A stretch of 46,382 nucleotides of DNA from Pseudomonadota bacterium (GCA_022361175.1 JAKSBN010000474.1:1-46382); one strand, 5' to 3'; positions 34,457-43,050 are shown, counted from the first letter of the stretch. Notes: generated by a model from the sequence alone, not told the origin. Program-made: numbers and translations.

Positions 34457-35442
34457 GTCTCCGGGTCGAGCAGGGGATCGAGCTGGATCGTGATCGCCAG
34501 CGACGCGGTCTGACCGTCGGAGTTGCCGAGCACCACGGGCACGCGGAGGCCGCGCGGCGGGTCCAGGACGGGCTGGCCGACCGAGACGATGCGCAGGTCG
34601 CCGTCCAGGCGCATGGAGGTGGGTTTCGCCGCTTCGCCGGCGAGGTCCTCCCAGGGCCGGTCGAGGGCCAGCTGGGTCTCCATCGCCTGCGCGTTCAGGG
34701 CCTGGGCCTCCACCGGCTGCGCGGCCTCCGCCAGGATGGCCTCTTCCATCAGGTCGGCCGGGACGGGCTCGGGCGGCGCTTCTGCGCGGCTCGACAGGGA
34801 GTCCGGGTCGTAGACCGGGACCGGGTCGGGCAGGGCGGGCGGCGGCGGAGGAGCGGCCGGGACGGTCCGCATGGCCCGGACCACGTTCTTGGAAATCGTC
34901 GTCAGCGTCTGGCGGACGGCCGACCACTCGGTGGCGACGGACTGGAATACTGCAGCACTCTCGAGCTGGAGCTTCTTGTGAAGCTCCTCCAGCGCGAACG
35001 AGTCCTCCAGGTCGTGCTTGTTGTACTGGATCACCACGGGGATCGAGTCCAGCGAGCGACCATAGGCCGCCAGCCCTTGTCGCAGCTCTTCGAACGCGGA
35101 CAGGTTGGCGTCGATGCGGTCCGCCTGCGAGTCCACCACCAGGACGACGCCGTCCACCTGGTCGAGCAGCTGCTTGCGCGTGGGGCGCTGTTCGGGGGCG
35201 CCCGGCACCGCGATCAGGTGGATGCGCGTGCGGATGCCGTTGACTTCACCGAGCTCGATGGGGAGCGCCTCGTAGTGGATGGTCGGGTCGAGCCGGGTGG
35301 GGACTTCGCGCAGCTCGCCCCGCTTGTTCGCCTTCATGCGGGCGTGGATCGTGCGCAGGTTCGTGGTCTTCCCACTGCCCTCGGCGCCCCAGTAGACGAT
35401 CCGCGCGATGGCCTCGGTGCCATCCGGGCTCAGCTCAGCCAT
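34453..35442 (-). CDS. MglA-like small GTPase with C-terminal extension and altered catalytic residues
   Basis: 329 residues. The first about 195 form an MglA-type Ras-like domain. P-loop GAEGSGKTTN (19-28), Thr54, LPIELGE, the VPG switch II, DGVVLVVDSQ and base-recognition IQYNKHD (NKxD) all match Myxococcus xanthus MglA. MglA's two catalytic residues, Arg53 and Gln82, correspond to Pro53 and Ala82 here; my alignment is gap-free across these sites. A Pro/Glu/Ala-rich linker (about 200-270) and a short beta-rich domain (about 275-329; LRIVSVGQPVLDPPRG) follow, absent from MglA. It overlaps the repeat protein by 1 nt upstream and the GAF protein by 4 nt downstream. No mglB is adjacent. Likely nucleotide-binding; hydrolysis doubtful. 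Confidence 0.9.
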   Translation of the reverse strand: MAELSPDGTEAIARIVYWGAEGSGKTTNLRTIHARMKANKRGELREVPTRLDPTIHYEALPIELGEVNGIRTRIHLIAVPGAPEQRPTRKQLLDQVDGVVLVVDSQADRIDANLSAFEELRQGLAAYGRSLDSIPVVIQYNKHDLEDSFALEELHKKLQLESAAVFQSVATEWSAVRQTLTTISKNVVRAMRTVPAAPPPPPALPDPVPVYDPDSLSSRAEAPPEPVPADLMEEAILAEAAQPVEAQALNAQAMETQLALDRPWEDLAGEAAKPTSMRLDGDLRIVSVGQPVLDPPRGLRVPVVLGNSDGQTASLAITIQLDPLLDPET

Positions 35443-36509
35443 CAGACCTTTCCCTTCTTCTGCAAGATGCGGCGCGCGTGGGTCGAGACGGCGGAGGGTA
35501 CGTCCTTGCTCTTCATGACGTTCTTCAAGTCGCGGTCCTGCAGGTAGTTCAGGAACTGGAGGGCGGTGGCCTGCGGCACCTTGGGGTTCGTCGCCAGGCT
35601 GAGCTTCACCTGGTACTTCTTGGTCCACTCCCGGTTGCCCGCGATGACGCGCAGGACCTCCTCCGAGATGCCGCGCGAGGCGGCCAAGCCGATGACCTCC
35701 TGGTCGGTGATGCGAGGATTGCTGATCGCCGCCGATGCGACGACCTTGTTGCGGTCGCGCACCAGGAGGCCGCGGGCTTCCGAGCCGCCGCCGCGGGCCA
35801 GCTTGATCTTCTGCATCACCGTCATCGTCTGCAGCGCCTTGTAGAGGTTGCCTTCGATGGCGGAGTCGTCGAACTCGTCGTCGCTCTCCCGCGCCAGGTC
35901 CGCGGCCAGGTGCGCCATGTCCGACCCGAGGATCGCGGCCAGGGCGGCTTCGGCATCCTCGTCCGAGACGGCTTCGTCGCTCGGTTCCTCGTCGGCCGAC
36001 TCGGACACGCCCAGGAAGGTCAGGATTCGCTCGATGACGGCGCGACCGGTGAGGGGATTGGCGCCGAGGGCCTCCACGATGTCGTCGCACCGGGCCAGAC
36101 GTTCCTGGTTCTGCGAGACGATGTCCACCACGCGCCGGTGCGACAGCGTGGCGAGGTACGCGATCGTGGCGTCGTCGGTGTGCGGGTTGAGGGCCAAACG
36201 CTCGCAGTGGCCCTCGTTGCCCTCGTGGCAGCGCGCCAGGTAGGAGAGTACCGAGGGGTGCGTCGGCCCCGTGAGCACCGTCGTGAGCACGCCTTCGGGC
36301 AGGCCCTCCAGGCTCTGCTTGGCGCGCTCCTTGACCTCGGACTCCGGGTCGTGGAGCAGCACGAACAGGACCGTGGCCAGCTCGACGGGGGGCAGGGGGA
36401 CGGCGCCGCCGGCGGCCATCCGCCGGACCTCCACCGGGGCGTCCTTGCGCACCACCTTTTCGGCCTGAGGCGAAAGCTTCAGGCGGATCTTCTTGGGCTG
36501 TTGCTCCAC
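35442..36509 (-). CDS. HEAT-like repeat protein paired with the MglA-like GTPase
   Basis: 355 residues, soluble and helical. Early segments (LLHDPESEVKERAKQSLEGLP, residues 52-71) look like a HEAT repeat. Four later units begin with N-P-x-(T/I/V): NPHT at 109, NPLT at 151, NPRI at 264 and NPKV at 309, each followed by an amphipathic helix. An acidic linker rich in Glu/Asp (about 168-215) divides the protein. No enzyme motif is visible. Its TGA shares one base with the ATG of the GTPase gene (TGATG), so equal dosage and a physical complex are likely. It probably acts as a scaffold, regulator or effector of that GTPase. Start ATG 36509. Confidence 0.75.
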   Translation of the reverse strand: MEQQPKKIRLKLSPQAEKVVRKDAPVEVRRMAAGGAVPLPPVELATVLFVLLHDPESEVKERAKQSLEGLPEGVLTTVLTGPTHPSVLSYLARCHEGNEGHCERLALNPHTDDATIAYLATLSHRRVVDIVSQNQERLARCDDIVEALGANPLTGRAVIERILTFLGVSESADEEPSDEAVSDEDAEAALAAILGSDMAHLAADLARESDDEFDDSAIEGNLYKALQTMTVMQKIKLARGGGSEARGLLVRDRNKVVASAAISNPRITDQEVIGLAASRGISEEVLRVIAGNREWTKKYQVKLSLATNPKVPQATALQFLNYLQDRDLKNVMKSKDVPSAVSTHARRILQKKGKV

Positions 36510-36559
36510 GAGCCTGTCAACTCCCCGTCGCGCAGACGGCCTGGCAGACCCGCAAGGGT

Positions 36560-38632
36560 CTAGCCGTCCGTTCGCTCCGACTTTCGCGCTTCCTCGATCA
36601 CCTTCTCGCGTACCGCGGCCGGCACCTCGTCGTAGTGTGCGAACTCCATGTGGAAGGCGCCCTTGCCACCCGTCAGGCTGGTGAGCGAGCTCGCGTACTC
36701 GAGCATCTCGGCCATGGGGATCTGTGCCACGACGACGGCTGTGTGGCCCTTGGCCTCACTGGACTGCACCCGACCGCGCCGGCCGGCCACGTCGCCCATG
36801 ATGTCGCCCACGTGCTCGTCCGGCACGGAGATCTCCACGTTCATGATCGGCTCCAGCAGGGTCGGCTTGGCCTGCTCGAGCGCCGCCTTGAAGCCGAACG
36901 AGCCCGCCAGCTTGAAGGCCATCTCGTTCGAGTCCACCGAGTGGTGCTTGCCGTCGATGCACCGCACCCGCACGTCCACCACCGGGTTGCCGGTGAGGGG
37001 GCCGTGCTGGCAGGCCTCGGACACCCCCTTCTCGACCGCCGGAATCAGGCCGCGGGGAATGGCTCCGCCCACGATCTCGTCGACGAACTCGATTCCGCTC
37101 CCGCGGGGGAGCGGCTCTACGGTCAGGTAGCACACGCCAAACATGCCCTTGCCGCCCGACTGCTTCTTGAGCTTGCCCTCGACGTTCTCGACCTTGCGGA
37201 CGATGGTCTCCCGATAGGGGACCTTGGGGGTTTTGAGCTCCACCTCCACATCGAACATCCGCTTCAGCTTCTGGACGGTCGTCCGGATGTGCAGCTCACC
37301 CATCCCGGTCAGCAAGAACTCGCCGGTGGAGGCCTCTCGCCCCAGATGCAGTGTCGGGTCCTCTTCCACGAGTCGGCCGAGCGAGGCGTAAACTTTATCC
37401 TCGTCCCCCTGTGTTTTCGCTGAGATGGCGTAGGAAAGCACACCCTGCGGAATGGTCGGCTCCGGCAGGTGCACGCCCCCCTTTTCGGCCGTGAGCACGT
37501 TCCCCGTGTGGACGTTCTTGAGCTTGGCCACGGCGATCACGTCCCCGGGCCCGGCCTCGGCCACGTCCTCGTGCTTGGCCCCGTGCAGGAGCAGCAGCTT
37601 CCCCAGCCGGGTCTTGTTGCCGGTGGTGGCGTTCAGCACGGACGTATCGGCGTGGACGGTGCCCGAGACCACCCGCAGGACGGACATGGTGCCGGCGTAG
37701 CGGTCGATCTGGGTCTTGAAGACGACGGCCGAGAAGGGGGCCTTCGGGTCGGGGGCCACGGGGTGCTCGTCGCCCCCGTCCACATCCGTGCCGGTGAATT
37801 CGTGGCCGGCGGGGGAGGGCAGGAGATCCAGGAACTCGCGCAGGGCCAGCTGGACGCCCACCTCGCTGGTGGCCGAACCGCAGAGCACCGGCAACAGCTG
37901 ACCGGTCCGGACCCCTTCCGCGAGACCGGCGAAGACCGCGTCGTCGTCGAGCGCTCCCTCTTCCAGGTACCGCTCCAGGAGGGCGTCGTCGCACTCGGCG
38001 ACGGCCTCCACCAGGGCCATGCGCTGTGCCTCGGCTTCTTCCTTCCACGCGGCCGGAACGTCCGACTCGCCCTCGTCGTTGACGGCCTTCATGCGGATCA
38101 GGTCGACGACGCCCGAGAGGTTGGAGTTGGTGCCCATGGGCATGGCCAGCACCACCGGGTTGGCGTCGAGGCCGCGCAGGCTCTCGACCGCCGCCTCGAA
38201 GTCGGCGCGCTCGCGGTCGACGCCGTTGACGAAGGCGACGACCGGGATGCCCGCCTCGCGGGCGGTGCGCCACATCTTTTCGGTGCCGACCTTGGCCCCG
38301 TCCACGGCCGAGACCAGCAGCACGGCGCCATCGAGCGCCTGGACGGCGATCTGGCTGTCGCCGGCGAAGTTCGGGTCGCCCGGCGTGTCCACCAGCGTGA
38401 TGTGCTTGCCCGACCAGTCGAACGCGTAGAGATGAGAAGAGATGGTGTGGGTGTGGTGACCGTCGTTCTCCTCGGGCAGGTGGTTCAGCACCGAAGAGCC
38501 GTCGTCGACCTTGCCGAGCGTCGCAGTGGCGCCGGCGGTGTGGAGGAGCGCCTCGCCCAAGGAGGTCTTGCCGTCGCCGGCGTGACCAATCAGGGCGAAG
38601 TTGCGGGTGTCCTTCACTTCCACATTCTGCAT
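36560..38632 (-). CDS. elongation factor G-like GTPase (EF-G paralogue)
   Basis: 690 residues with all five EF-G domains: P-loop GHAGDGKT (16-23), domain II (about 285-385), domain III MGELHIRTTVQKLKR (about 445), domain IV GSGIEFVDEIVGGAIPRG and domain V VEISVPDEHVGDIMGD. Switch II reads DTPGDPNF (82-89) where translational EF-G has DTPGHVDF, so the catalytic His is replaced by Asp86. The base-recognition motif is NGVD (136-139) rather than NKxD. These differences resemble the FusA2/EF-G-like group rather than housekeeping fusA. No rpsL/rpsG/tuf neighbours. It lies 3 nt after coaX and 50 nt before the HEAT-like gene. Confidence 0.9.
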   Translation of the reverse strand: MQNVEVKDTRNFALIGHAGDGKTSLGEALLHTAGATATLGKVDDGSSVLNHLPEENDGHHTHTISSHLYAFDWSGKHITLVDTPGDPNFAGDSQIAVQALDGAVLLVSAVDGAKVGTEKMWRTAREAGIPVVAFVNGVDRERADFEAAVESLRGLDANPVVLAMPMGTNSNLSGVVDLIRMKAVNDEGESDVPAAWKEEAEAQRMALVEAVAECDDALLERYLEEGALDDDAVFAGLAEGVRTGQLLPVLCGSATSEVGVQLALREFLDLLPSPAGHEFTGTDVDGGDEHPVAPDPKAPFSAVVFKTQIDRYAGTMSVLRVVSGTVHADTSVLNATTGNKTRLGKLLLLHGAKHEDVAEAGPGDVIAVAKLKNVHTGNVLTAEKGGVHLPEPTIPQGVLSYAISAKTQGDEDKVYASLGRLVEEDPTLHLGREASTGEFLLTGMGELHIRTTVQKLKRMFDVEVELKTPKVPYRETIVRKVENVEGKLKKQSGGKGMFGVCYLTVEPLPRGSGIEFVDEIVGGAIPRGLIPAVEKGVSEACQHGPLTGNPVVDVRVRCIDGKHHSVDSNEMAFKLAGSFGFKAALEQAKPTLLEPIMNVEISVPDEHVGDIMGDVAGRRGRVQSSEAKGHTAVVVAQIPMAEMLEYASSLTSLTGGKGAFHMEFAHYDEVPAAVREKVIEEARKSERTDG

Positions 38633-38635
38633 GAC

Positions 38636-39457
38636 CTATCTCTCCTTTCGCGGGGCCTCCCCCCGTTCCGAGCGATTCTTCTCGAAAAGGATGCGAAGCC
38701 CCTCCAGCGTGAGGAAGGGCTCCACGCGTTCGATGGCCGAACTCTCGTTGGCAATGCGTCCGGCCAGGCCGCCGGTGGCGATGCAGCGGGCTTCACCGGC
38801 CAGCTCACCGCGGATCCGTTCCACCATGGCGTCGACGAGGCCCGCGTAGCCGTAGAGCAGCCCCGACTGCAGCGCCCCCGTCGTCGTGCGACCGATCACG
38901 GTCTTGGGGCGCGCGATCTCGACGCGGTGGAGCTTGGAGGCGCGCTCGAAGAGCGCCTCCATGGAGATGTGGATGCCCGGGAAGATCACCCCGCCCAGGT
39001 ACTCGCCGTCCTTGGACACGCAGTCGAAGGTGGTGGCCGTGCCGAAGTCGACGCACACGATCGGGCCCCCGTACATGTCGAAGGCGGCCACCGCGTTGAC
39101 GATCCGGTCGGCGCCCACCTCGCGCGGGTTCTCGTAGCGCACGGGCATGCCGGTGCGGATGCCGGGGCCGACCACCAGGGGCGCGCGGTCGAAGAGCTTG
39201 GTGGAGACCCGCTCCCAGATCGGCAGCAGCGGGGGCACCACGCTCGACAGGATGACGTCGGTGACCTCGTCGACGCGCCGGTCCTCGCCCTGAAACAGCG
39301 AGCGCAGGGTGATGGCGAGCTCGTCGGAGGTCTGCTCGCGGTGGGTCGACAGCCGCCAGTGCTGCGCCAGCTCGCCGGTGCCGTCGACGTAGTCGAAGAT
39401 GCCGATCGACACGTTCGAATTCCCGATGTCGATGACGAGCAGCACGGGCTCGCTCAC
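38636..39457 (-). CDS. coaX: type III pantothenate kinase
   Basis: First step of coenzyme A synthesis: phosphorylates pantothenate. 273 residues of the ASKHA fold: phosphate-1 motif VIDIGNSNVSIG at the N-terminus, pantothenate-site VGADRIVNA (about 112-120), phosphate-2 motif VDFGTATTFD (about 132-141) and adenosine-site ATGGLAG. The GTG start overlaps the birA stop by 4 nt (GTGA). birA followed by coaX is a common pair. Nothing unusual in the protein. Confidence 0.95.
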   Translation of the reverse strand: MSEPVLLVIDIGNSNVSIGIFDYVDGTGELAQHWRLSTHREQTSDELAITLRSLFQGEDRRVDEVTDVILSSVVPPLLPIWERVSTKLFDRAPLVVGPGIRTGMPVRYENPREVGADRIVNAVAAFDMYGGPIVCVDFGTATTFDCVSKDGEYLGGVIFPGIHISMEALFERASKLHRVEIARPKTVIGRTTTGALQSGLLYGYAGLVDAMVERIRGELAGEARCIATGGLAGRIANESSAIERVEPFLTLEGLRILFEKNRSERGEAPRKER

Positions 39458-40452
39458 GGCGTTTCTCCCTTCTTCAGGGTGACGTCGCCGGCGACCACCC
39501 GCACGACGCTTCCCGCTTCGGACTCCAGCAGGAGCGCGCCGTCCTCCGCGATGCCCTTCACGCGGCCGGACTGCTCCGCTCCGCCGGTCTCGACCACGGT
39601 GACGTCCCGCCCCGTCATGCAGAAACGCGCCTCGAACTCCCCGCGCAGGGCGGCAAAGCCACCGGCGGCGTGGCGATCGAGGGCGTCTTCCAGGTGGGTG
39701 TAGAGGGCGCGCGCGAAGGCGGCTCGGTCCACCGGCCCGTCGGTGTGGGCGCACAGGCTGGTGGCCCGCCCGCGGAACTCGTCCGGGAAGGTCTTCGGGT
39801 CGACGTTCAGGTTGACGCCGATTCCCAGCACCGCGTGAGACACGCGTGTGGCTTCGGCCGCCAGCTCTACCAGGATGCCGCTGGTCTTGCGACCGGCGAT
39901 TTGGACGTCGTTGGGCCACTTGATCTCGACGCGGGAGCCGTCGGTCACCGTGGCGGCGACCGTCTCGGCAACGGCGACGGCGGCGGCCAGAATGAGGGTG
40001 GGCGCCCGATCCGTGGTGAGCTCCGGCCGCAGTACGGTCGACGAGTAGAGATTCACGTGGGCGGGGGAGAAGAAGCTGCGGCCCAGGCGACCGCGGCCGG
40101 CGTCCTGGTGCTCGGCCACGACGGTGGCGCCGTGGGGGGCGCCGGCGCGCGCCAGCTCCAGGGCCACCCGGTTCGTGGAGTCCGTGGAGTCGAAGTGGTG
40201 GAGCTCGCGGGCGAGCCAGCGAGTGCCGAGCCCGCTCTGGATCTCCTCGGGGTAGAGGCGATCGGGACTCCCCGCCAGGCGGTAGCCTCCTCCCGGCGTC
40301 CCGTCCACCTCGTAGCCGCGTTTGCGAAGCGACTCGACGTGTTTCCAGACCTGCGCTCGCGAGACGCCGAGGGCCTGCGACAGCCGTTCACCCGAGCACG
40401 GGCCGTTCGCGTCGCGCAGCAGCTCCAGCACGCGCGTCGGCCCCGCATTCAC
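39454..40452 (-). CDS. birA: biotin-[acetyl-CoA-carboxylase] ligase with HTH repressor domain
   Basis: 332 residues. An N-terminal winged helix (CSGERLSQALGVSRAQVWKH; GYEVDGTPGGGYRL, about 15-65) suggests a class II BirA that also represses biotin genes. The ligase core has STDSTN, AEHQDAGRGRLGR (biotinyl-AMP loop), IKWPNDV and LGIGVNLN; the C-terminal SH3-like part ends in VAGDVTLKKG. GTG 40452 overlaps the nadC stop (GTGA) and the gene's own stop overlaps coaX. No biotin operon is in this window. Confidence 0.94.
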   Translation of the reverse strand: MNAGPTRVLELLRDANGPCSGERLSQALGVSRAQVWKHVESLRKRGYEVDGTPGGGYRLAGSPDRLYPEEIQSGLGTRWLARELHHFDSTDSTNRVALELARAGAPHGATVVAEHQDAGRGRLGRSFFSPAHVNLYSSTVLRPELTTDRAPTLILAAAVAVAETVAATVTDGSRVEIKWPNDVQIAGRKTSGILVELAAEATRVSHAVLGIGVNLNVDPKTFPDEFRGRATSLCAHTDGPVDRAAFARALYTHLEDALDRHAAGGFAALRGEFEARFCMTGRDVTVVETGGAEQSGRVKGIAEDGALLLESEAGSVVRVVAGDVTLKKGETP

Positions 40453-41279
40453 GCGCGTACTCCTCCAGGCGAGATCTCGAGGGCCACGTCGCAGGCGGGC
40501 GCGGAGTGGGTGAGGGCGCCGATGGAGACGCGGTGAACGCCGGTGTCGGCGACGGCGCGCACGTTGGAGAGCGTGATGCCGCCGGATGCTTCGAGCGTTG
40601 CGCGGCTCCCGAAGCGCGCCACGAATTCGCGGAGCTCTTCCGGAGTCCGGTTGTCCAGCAGCAGGAAGTCGGCGCCGGCGGCGAGAGCGGCCTCGGCCTG
40701 AGCGAGCGACTCCACCTCCACCTGGACGCGCAGCCCGGCGGGCGCGCCCGCCACGGCCGCCTTGACGGCGGCTTCGACGCCGCCCGCTGCCGCCAAGTGG
40801 TTGTCCTTCAGCAGGATGCCGTCGTACAGGCCGTGGCGGTGGTTCACTGCGCCGCCCACGGCGCACGCGTACTTGTCGAGCACGCGCCAGCCGGGCAGGG
40901 TCTTGCGCGTGTCCACGATGGCGGTTTCGGTGCCGGCCACGGCCTCGACGTAGCCCCGCGTGGTGGTTGCGATGCCCATCAGTCGACCCAGGAAATTGAG
41001 GGCGGTGCGCTCGGCCGCGAGGATGCTCCGCAGCGAGCCCGCGACCGTGGCTGCGATGTCCGGAGCGTCGGTGCGCGCGCCCTCCGCGACCCGCGGCGTG
41101 AAGACCAGCTGGGAGTCCACCGCGTCGAAGACCGCACGGGCGATGGGCAGGCCACAGACCACGGCCGGCGCGCGGAGCTCCAGTTGCGCGGTGCCGGTCG
41201 CGCTCTCGGGGACGGCCAGACGCGAAGTCACGTCGCCCGGGCCCACGTCCTCCGCCAACGCGCGCTCCACGAGCGGCAT
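40449..41279 (-). CDS. nadC: nicotinate-nucleotide pyrophosphorylase (quinolinate phosphoribosyltransferase)
   Basis: De novo NAD synthesis: quinolinate plus PRPP to nicotinate mononucleotide and CO2. 276 residues. ALAEDVGPGDVTS near the N-terminus, ERTALNFLGRLMGIAT (about 94-109), DTRKTLPGWR (about 125-134) and HRHGLYDGILLKDNH (substrate Lys and His) are all intact. The C-terminal EASGGI and SIGALTHS loops bind phosphate. First of nadC-birA-coaX, all overlapping. Lies 102 nt after the pseudo-receiver gene. Confidence 0.95.
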   Translation of the reverse strand: MPLVERALAEDVGPGDVTSRLAVPESATGTAQLELRAPAVVCGLPIARAVFDAVDSQLVFTPRVAEGARTDAPDIAATVAGSLRSILAAERTALNFLGRLMGIATTTRGYVEAVAGTETAIVDTRKTLPGWRVLDKYACAVGGAVNHRHGLYDGILLKDNHLAAAGGVEAAVKAAVAGAPAGLRVQVEVESLAQAEAALAAGADFLLLDNRTPEELREFVARFGSRATLEASGGITLSNVRAVADTGVHRVSIGALTHSAPACDVALEISPGGVRA

Positions 41280-41381
41280 CCAGGTGCGGGGCTCCGGAAG
41301 GCCCAGGGGGGATTCTGTGCGAATGGCGCCGATCGAGATCCTCGGGTCCGGTTGACCCGTGGAGTCTACCTCAAGCCCCGA

Positions 41382-43013
41382 CTACTGGTCTTCGCCCTTC
41401 ATGCGCCGGATCTCCTCCTGCACGAGGGTCTCGGCCATCTGCGGGACCACTTCCCAAGCGACCTTCTCCACCTTCTCGATCACCTGCCGGACGATGACCT
41501 CGGAGAGGTCGCTGAAGGCCTCCCAGGCGATCTTCTCCAGCTTGTCGTGGATCTCCTGGCGCACGTCGTCCGAGAGCGGAGCAGCACCCTCAGGGGAAGC
41601 CGTGGCCTGGGCCGGCGGGGCGGCCGGGGCCGCGGCGGGCGGAGCCAGCGAATCCAGCTCGATGCCGAGATCGACGTCGGGCGTCGTGACGGGCGCCGCC
41701 GTGCCTGCCCCGGGCGGCGTGATGGCCAAGGGGTCGGGATCCAGGGGCGGCATCGCCCCTTCGCCCGGCGGCGTGATCCCCAGCGGATCGTCTTCCTCCA
41801 CGGGAGGCGCCGGGGGCGGGCTGGGCGCCGCAACAGGCGCCGCCGGGGGCTCGGGTTCCACCAGCTCCGACAGCGAGACGTCGAAGACCGAGGACTGGCC
41901 GGGGTCGGCCGGCGTTCCCATCTGGGTGGCGGTGGAGCCGGGATCCGGGCCGTCCAAGTCGAAGTCGAAGGGGGCGGGGTCCCCGGCCGGAGGCTCGACG
42001 GTGAGATCCTCGCCCGGGGCGGGGACCGGCGGCGTCGGGCTGGGGCTGAAGAGGTCGTCCGCCAGCACGGTGGCGGCCGGATCGTTGCTGCTGGACAGGC
42101 CGGACGGAGACGAGGGATCGAGAGCGCCGGGCGGGGCCGTCTCCGAGCGCCCGAAGGTGTCGTCGGAGAACAGCGTCGCCGAGGGATCCAGGTCGAACTC
42201 GCCGCCGACGATGGTGGCTTCGGCCTGTGCGCGAGCCGGGTCCGGCGCCACGGTCAGCGACTCGCCCAGCGGGTCGCTGGGCAGGGAGTCGCCGAGCCCC
42301 AAGTCGAAGCCGTCGCCTGCGGGCGACGTCGGCGGCGGGGCCAAGGGGTCGGCTCCCACAGCCGGCGGCGGATCCTCGGGCATCATCGCCACCGTGCGGT
42401 CGTTGCCCGACTCGGGCCCGGCGAGATCCAGGTCGAGAGGGTCGCCCAGATCGACGGCGGACGAAGCCATGGGGTCGTCGGTGCCGAAGGCGAAGCCGCT
42501 GTCGGTCAGCGCGTTGGGATCCAGGGGCTCCACGTCCTCGCCGTCGTCGGCGGGAGCGTCCAAGTCCTGGTCGAAGAAGTCGAAGTCGTCGTCCTGGGGC
42601 TGAGGTGCGGCGGCCGCGGCAGGTGCGGCCGCGGGTGCGCCCGCGCCTCCGGCGCGCTCGAGCAGCTCGCTCACGAGGTTCACGAGGGCCTGGGCCTCGA
42701 ACGGCTTGGTGATGTGGGCGTCGGCGCCCACCTCCTGGGCGCGAGCCTCGTCGAACGGCTCGAGGGGACCGATCAGCAGCAGCGACGCCACGGAGGGAAT
42801 TTCCGCCTTGATCTGCTGGATCACGTCGTAACCGTTGCCGTCGGGCAGCTTGATGGCCGTCATCACCAGCGCGGGCTGGGTCTCTCGGGCCTTCTCCGCC
42901 GCTTCGGCGGCGCTGTCGACGGTGATCAGCTGGACGCCTTCGCTGCCGACGTGAACGCGCACGAGCTTTTGGATCACCAAGCTCGGGTCGGCCAGAAGAA
43001 TCGTCTTCGACAT
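41382..43013 (-). CDS. pseudo-receiver protein with long acidic linker and conserved C-terminal helix
   Basis: 543 residues. Residues 1-120 form a CheY-like receiver (KTILLADPSLVIQKLVRVHV; ITKPFE with the conserved Lys). The site of phosphorylation, expected after LV.., reads VMTAIKLPDGNG with Ala53 in place of Asp, so it should not accept phosphate. Residues about 125-470 are a disordered, Asp/Pro/Ala/Ser-rich linker with repeated DPL and FD.DL units. The last about 65 residues form a charged amphipathic segment (EKIAWEAFSDLSEVIVRQV; VEKVAWEVVPQMAETLV) with an internal repeat, probably a localisation or partner-binding module. FrzS of M. xanthus also carries a pseudo-receiver and RomR a disordered linker; I see no direct orthology. 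Confidence 0.8.
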   Translation of the reverse strand: MSKTILLADPSLVIQKLVRVHVGSEGVQLITVDSAAEAAEKARETQPALVMTAIKLPDGNGYDVIQQIKAEIPSVASLLLIGPLEPFDEARAQEVGADAHITKPFEAQALVNLVSELLERAGGAGAPAAAPAAAAAPQPQDDDFDFFDQDLDAPADDGEDVEPLDPNALTDSGFAFGTDDPMASSAVDLGDPLDLDLAGPESGNDRTVAMMPEDPPPAVGADPLAPPPTSPAGDGFDLGLGDSLPSDPLGESLTVAPDPARAQAEATIVGGEFDLDPSATLFSDDTFGRSETAPPGALDPSSPSGLSSSNDPAATVLADDLFSPSPTPPVPAPGEDLTVEPPAGDPAPFDFDLDGPDPGSTATQMGTPADPGQSSVFDVSLSELVEPEPPAAPVAAPSPPPAPPVEEDDPLGITPPGEGAMPPLDPDPLAITPPGAGTAAPVTTPDVDLGIELDSLAPPAAAPAAPPAQATASPEGAAPLSDDVRQEIHDKLEKIAWEAFSDLSEVIVRQVIEKVEKVAWEVVPQMAETLVQEEIRRMKGEDQ

Positions 43014-43027
43014 GTTTCCCCCCGGAC

Positions 43028-43050
43028 GGGCGCACTCGGGACGTGCGCCC
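43028..43050 (-). other. hairpin in the 5' leader of the pseudo-receiver gene
   Basis: GGGCGCAC (43028-43035) and GTGCGCCC (43043-43050) pair perfectly around a 7-nt loop. The hairpin ends 15 nt before the start codon at 43013, just ahead of the purine-rich ribosome-binding region, so it could affect translation. Confidence 0.35.
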
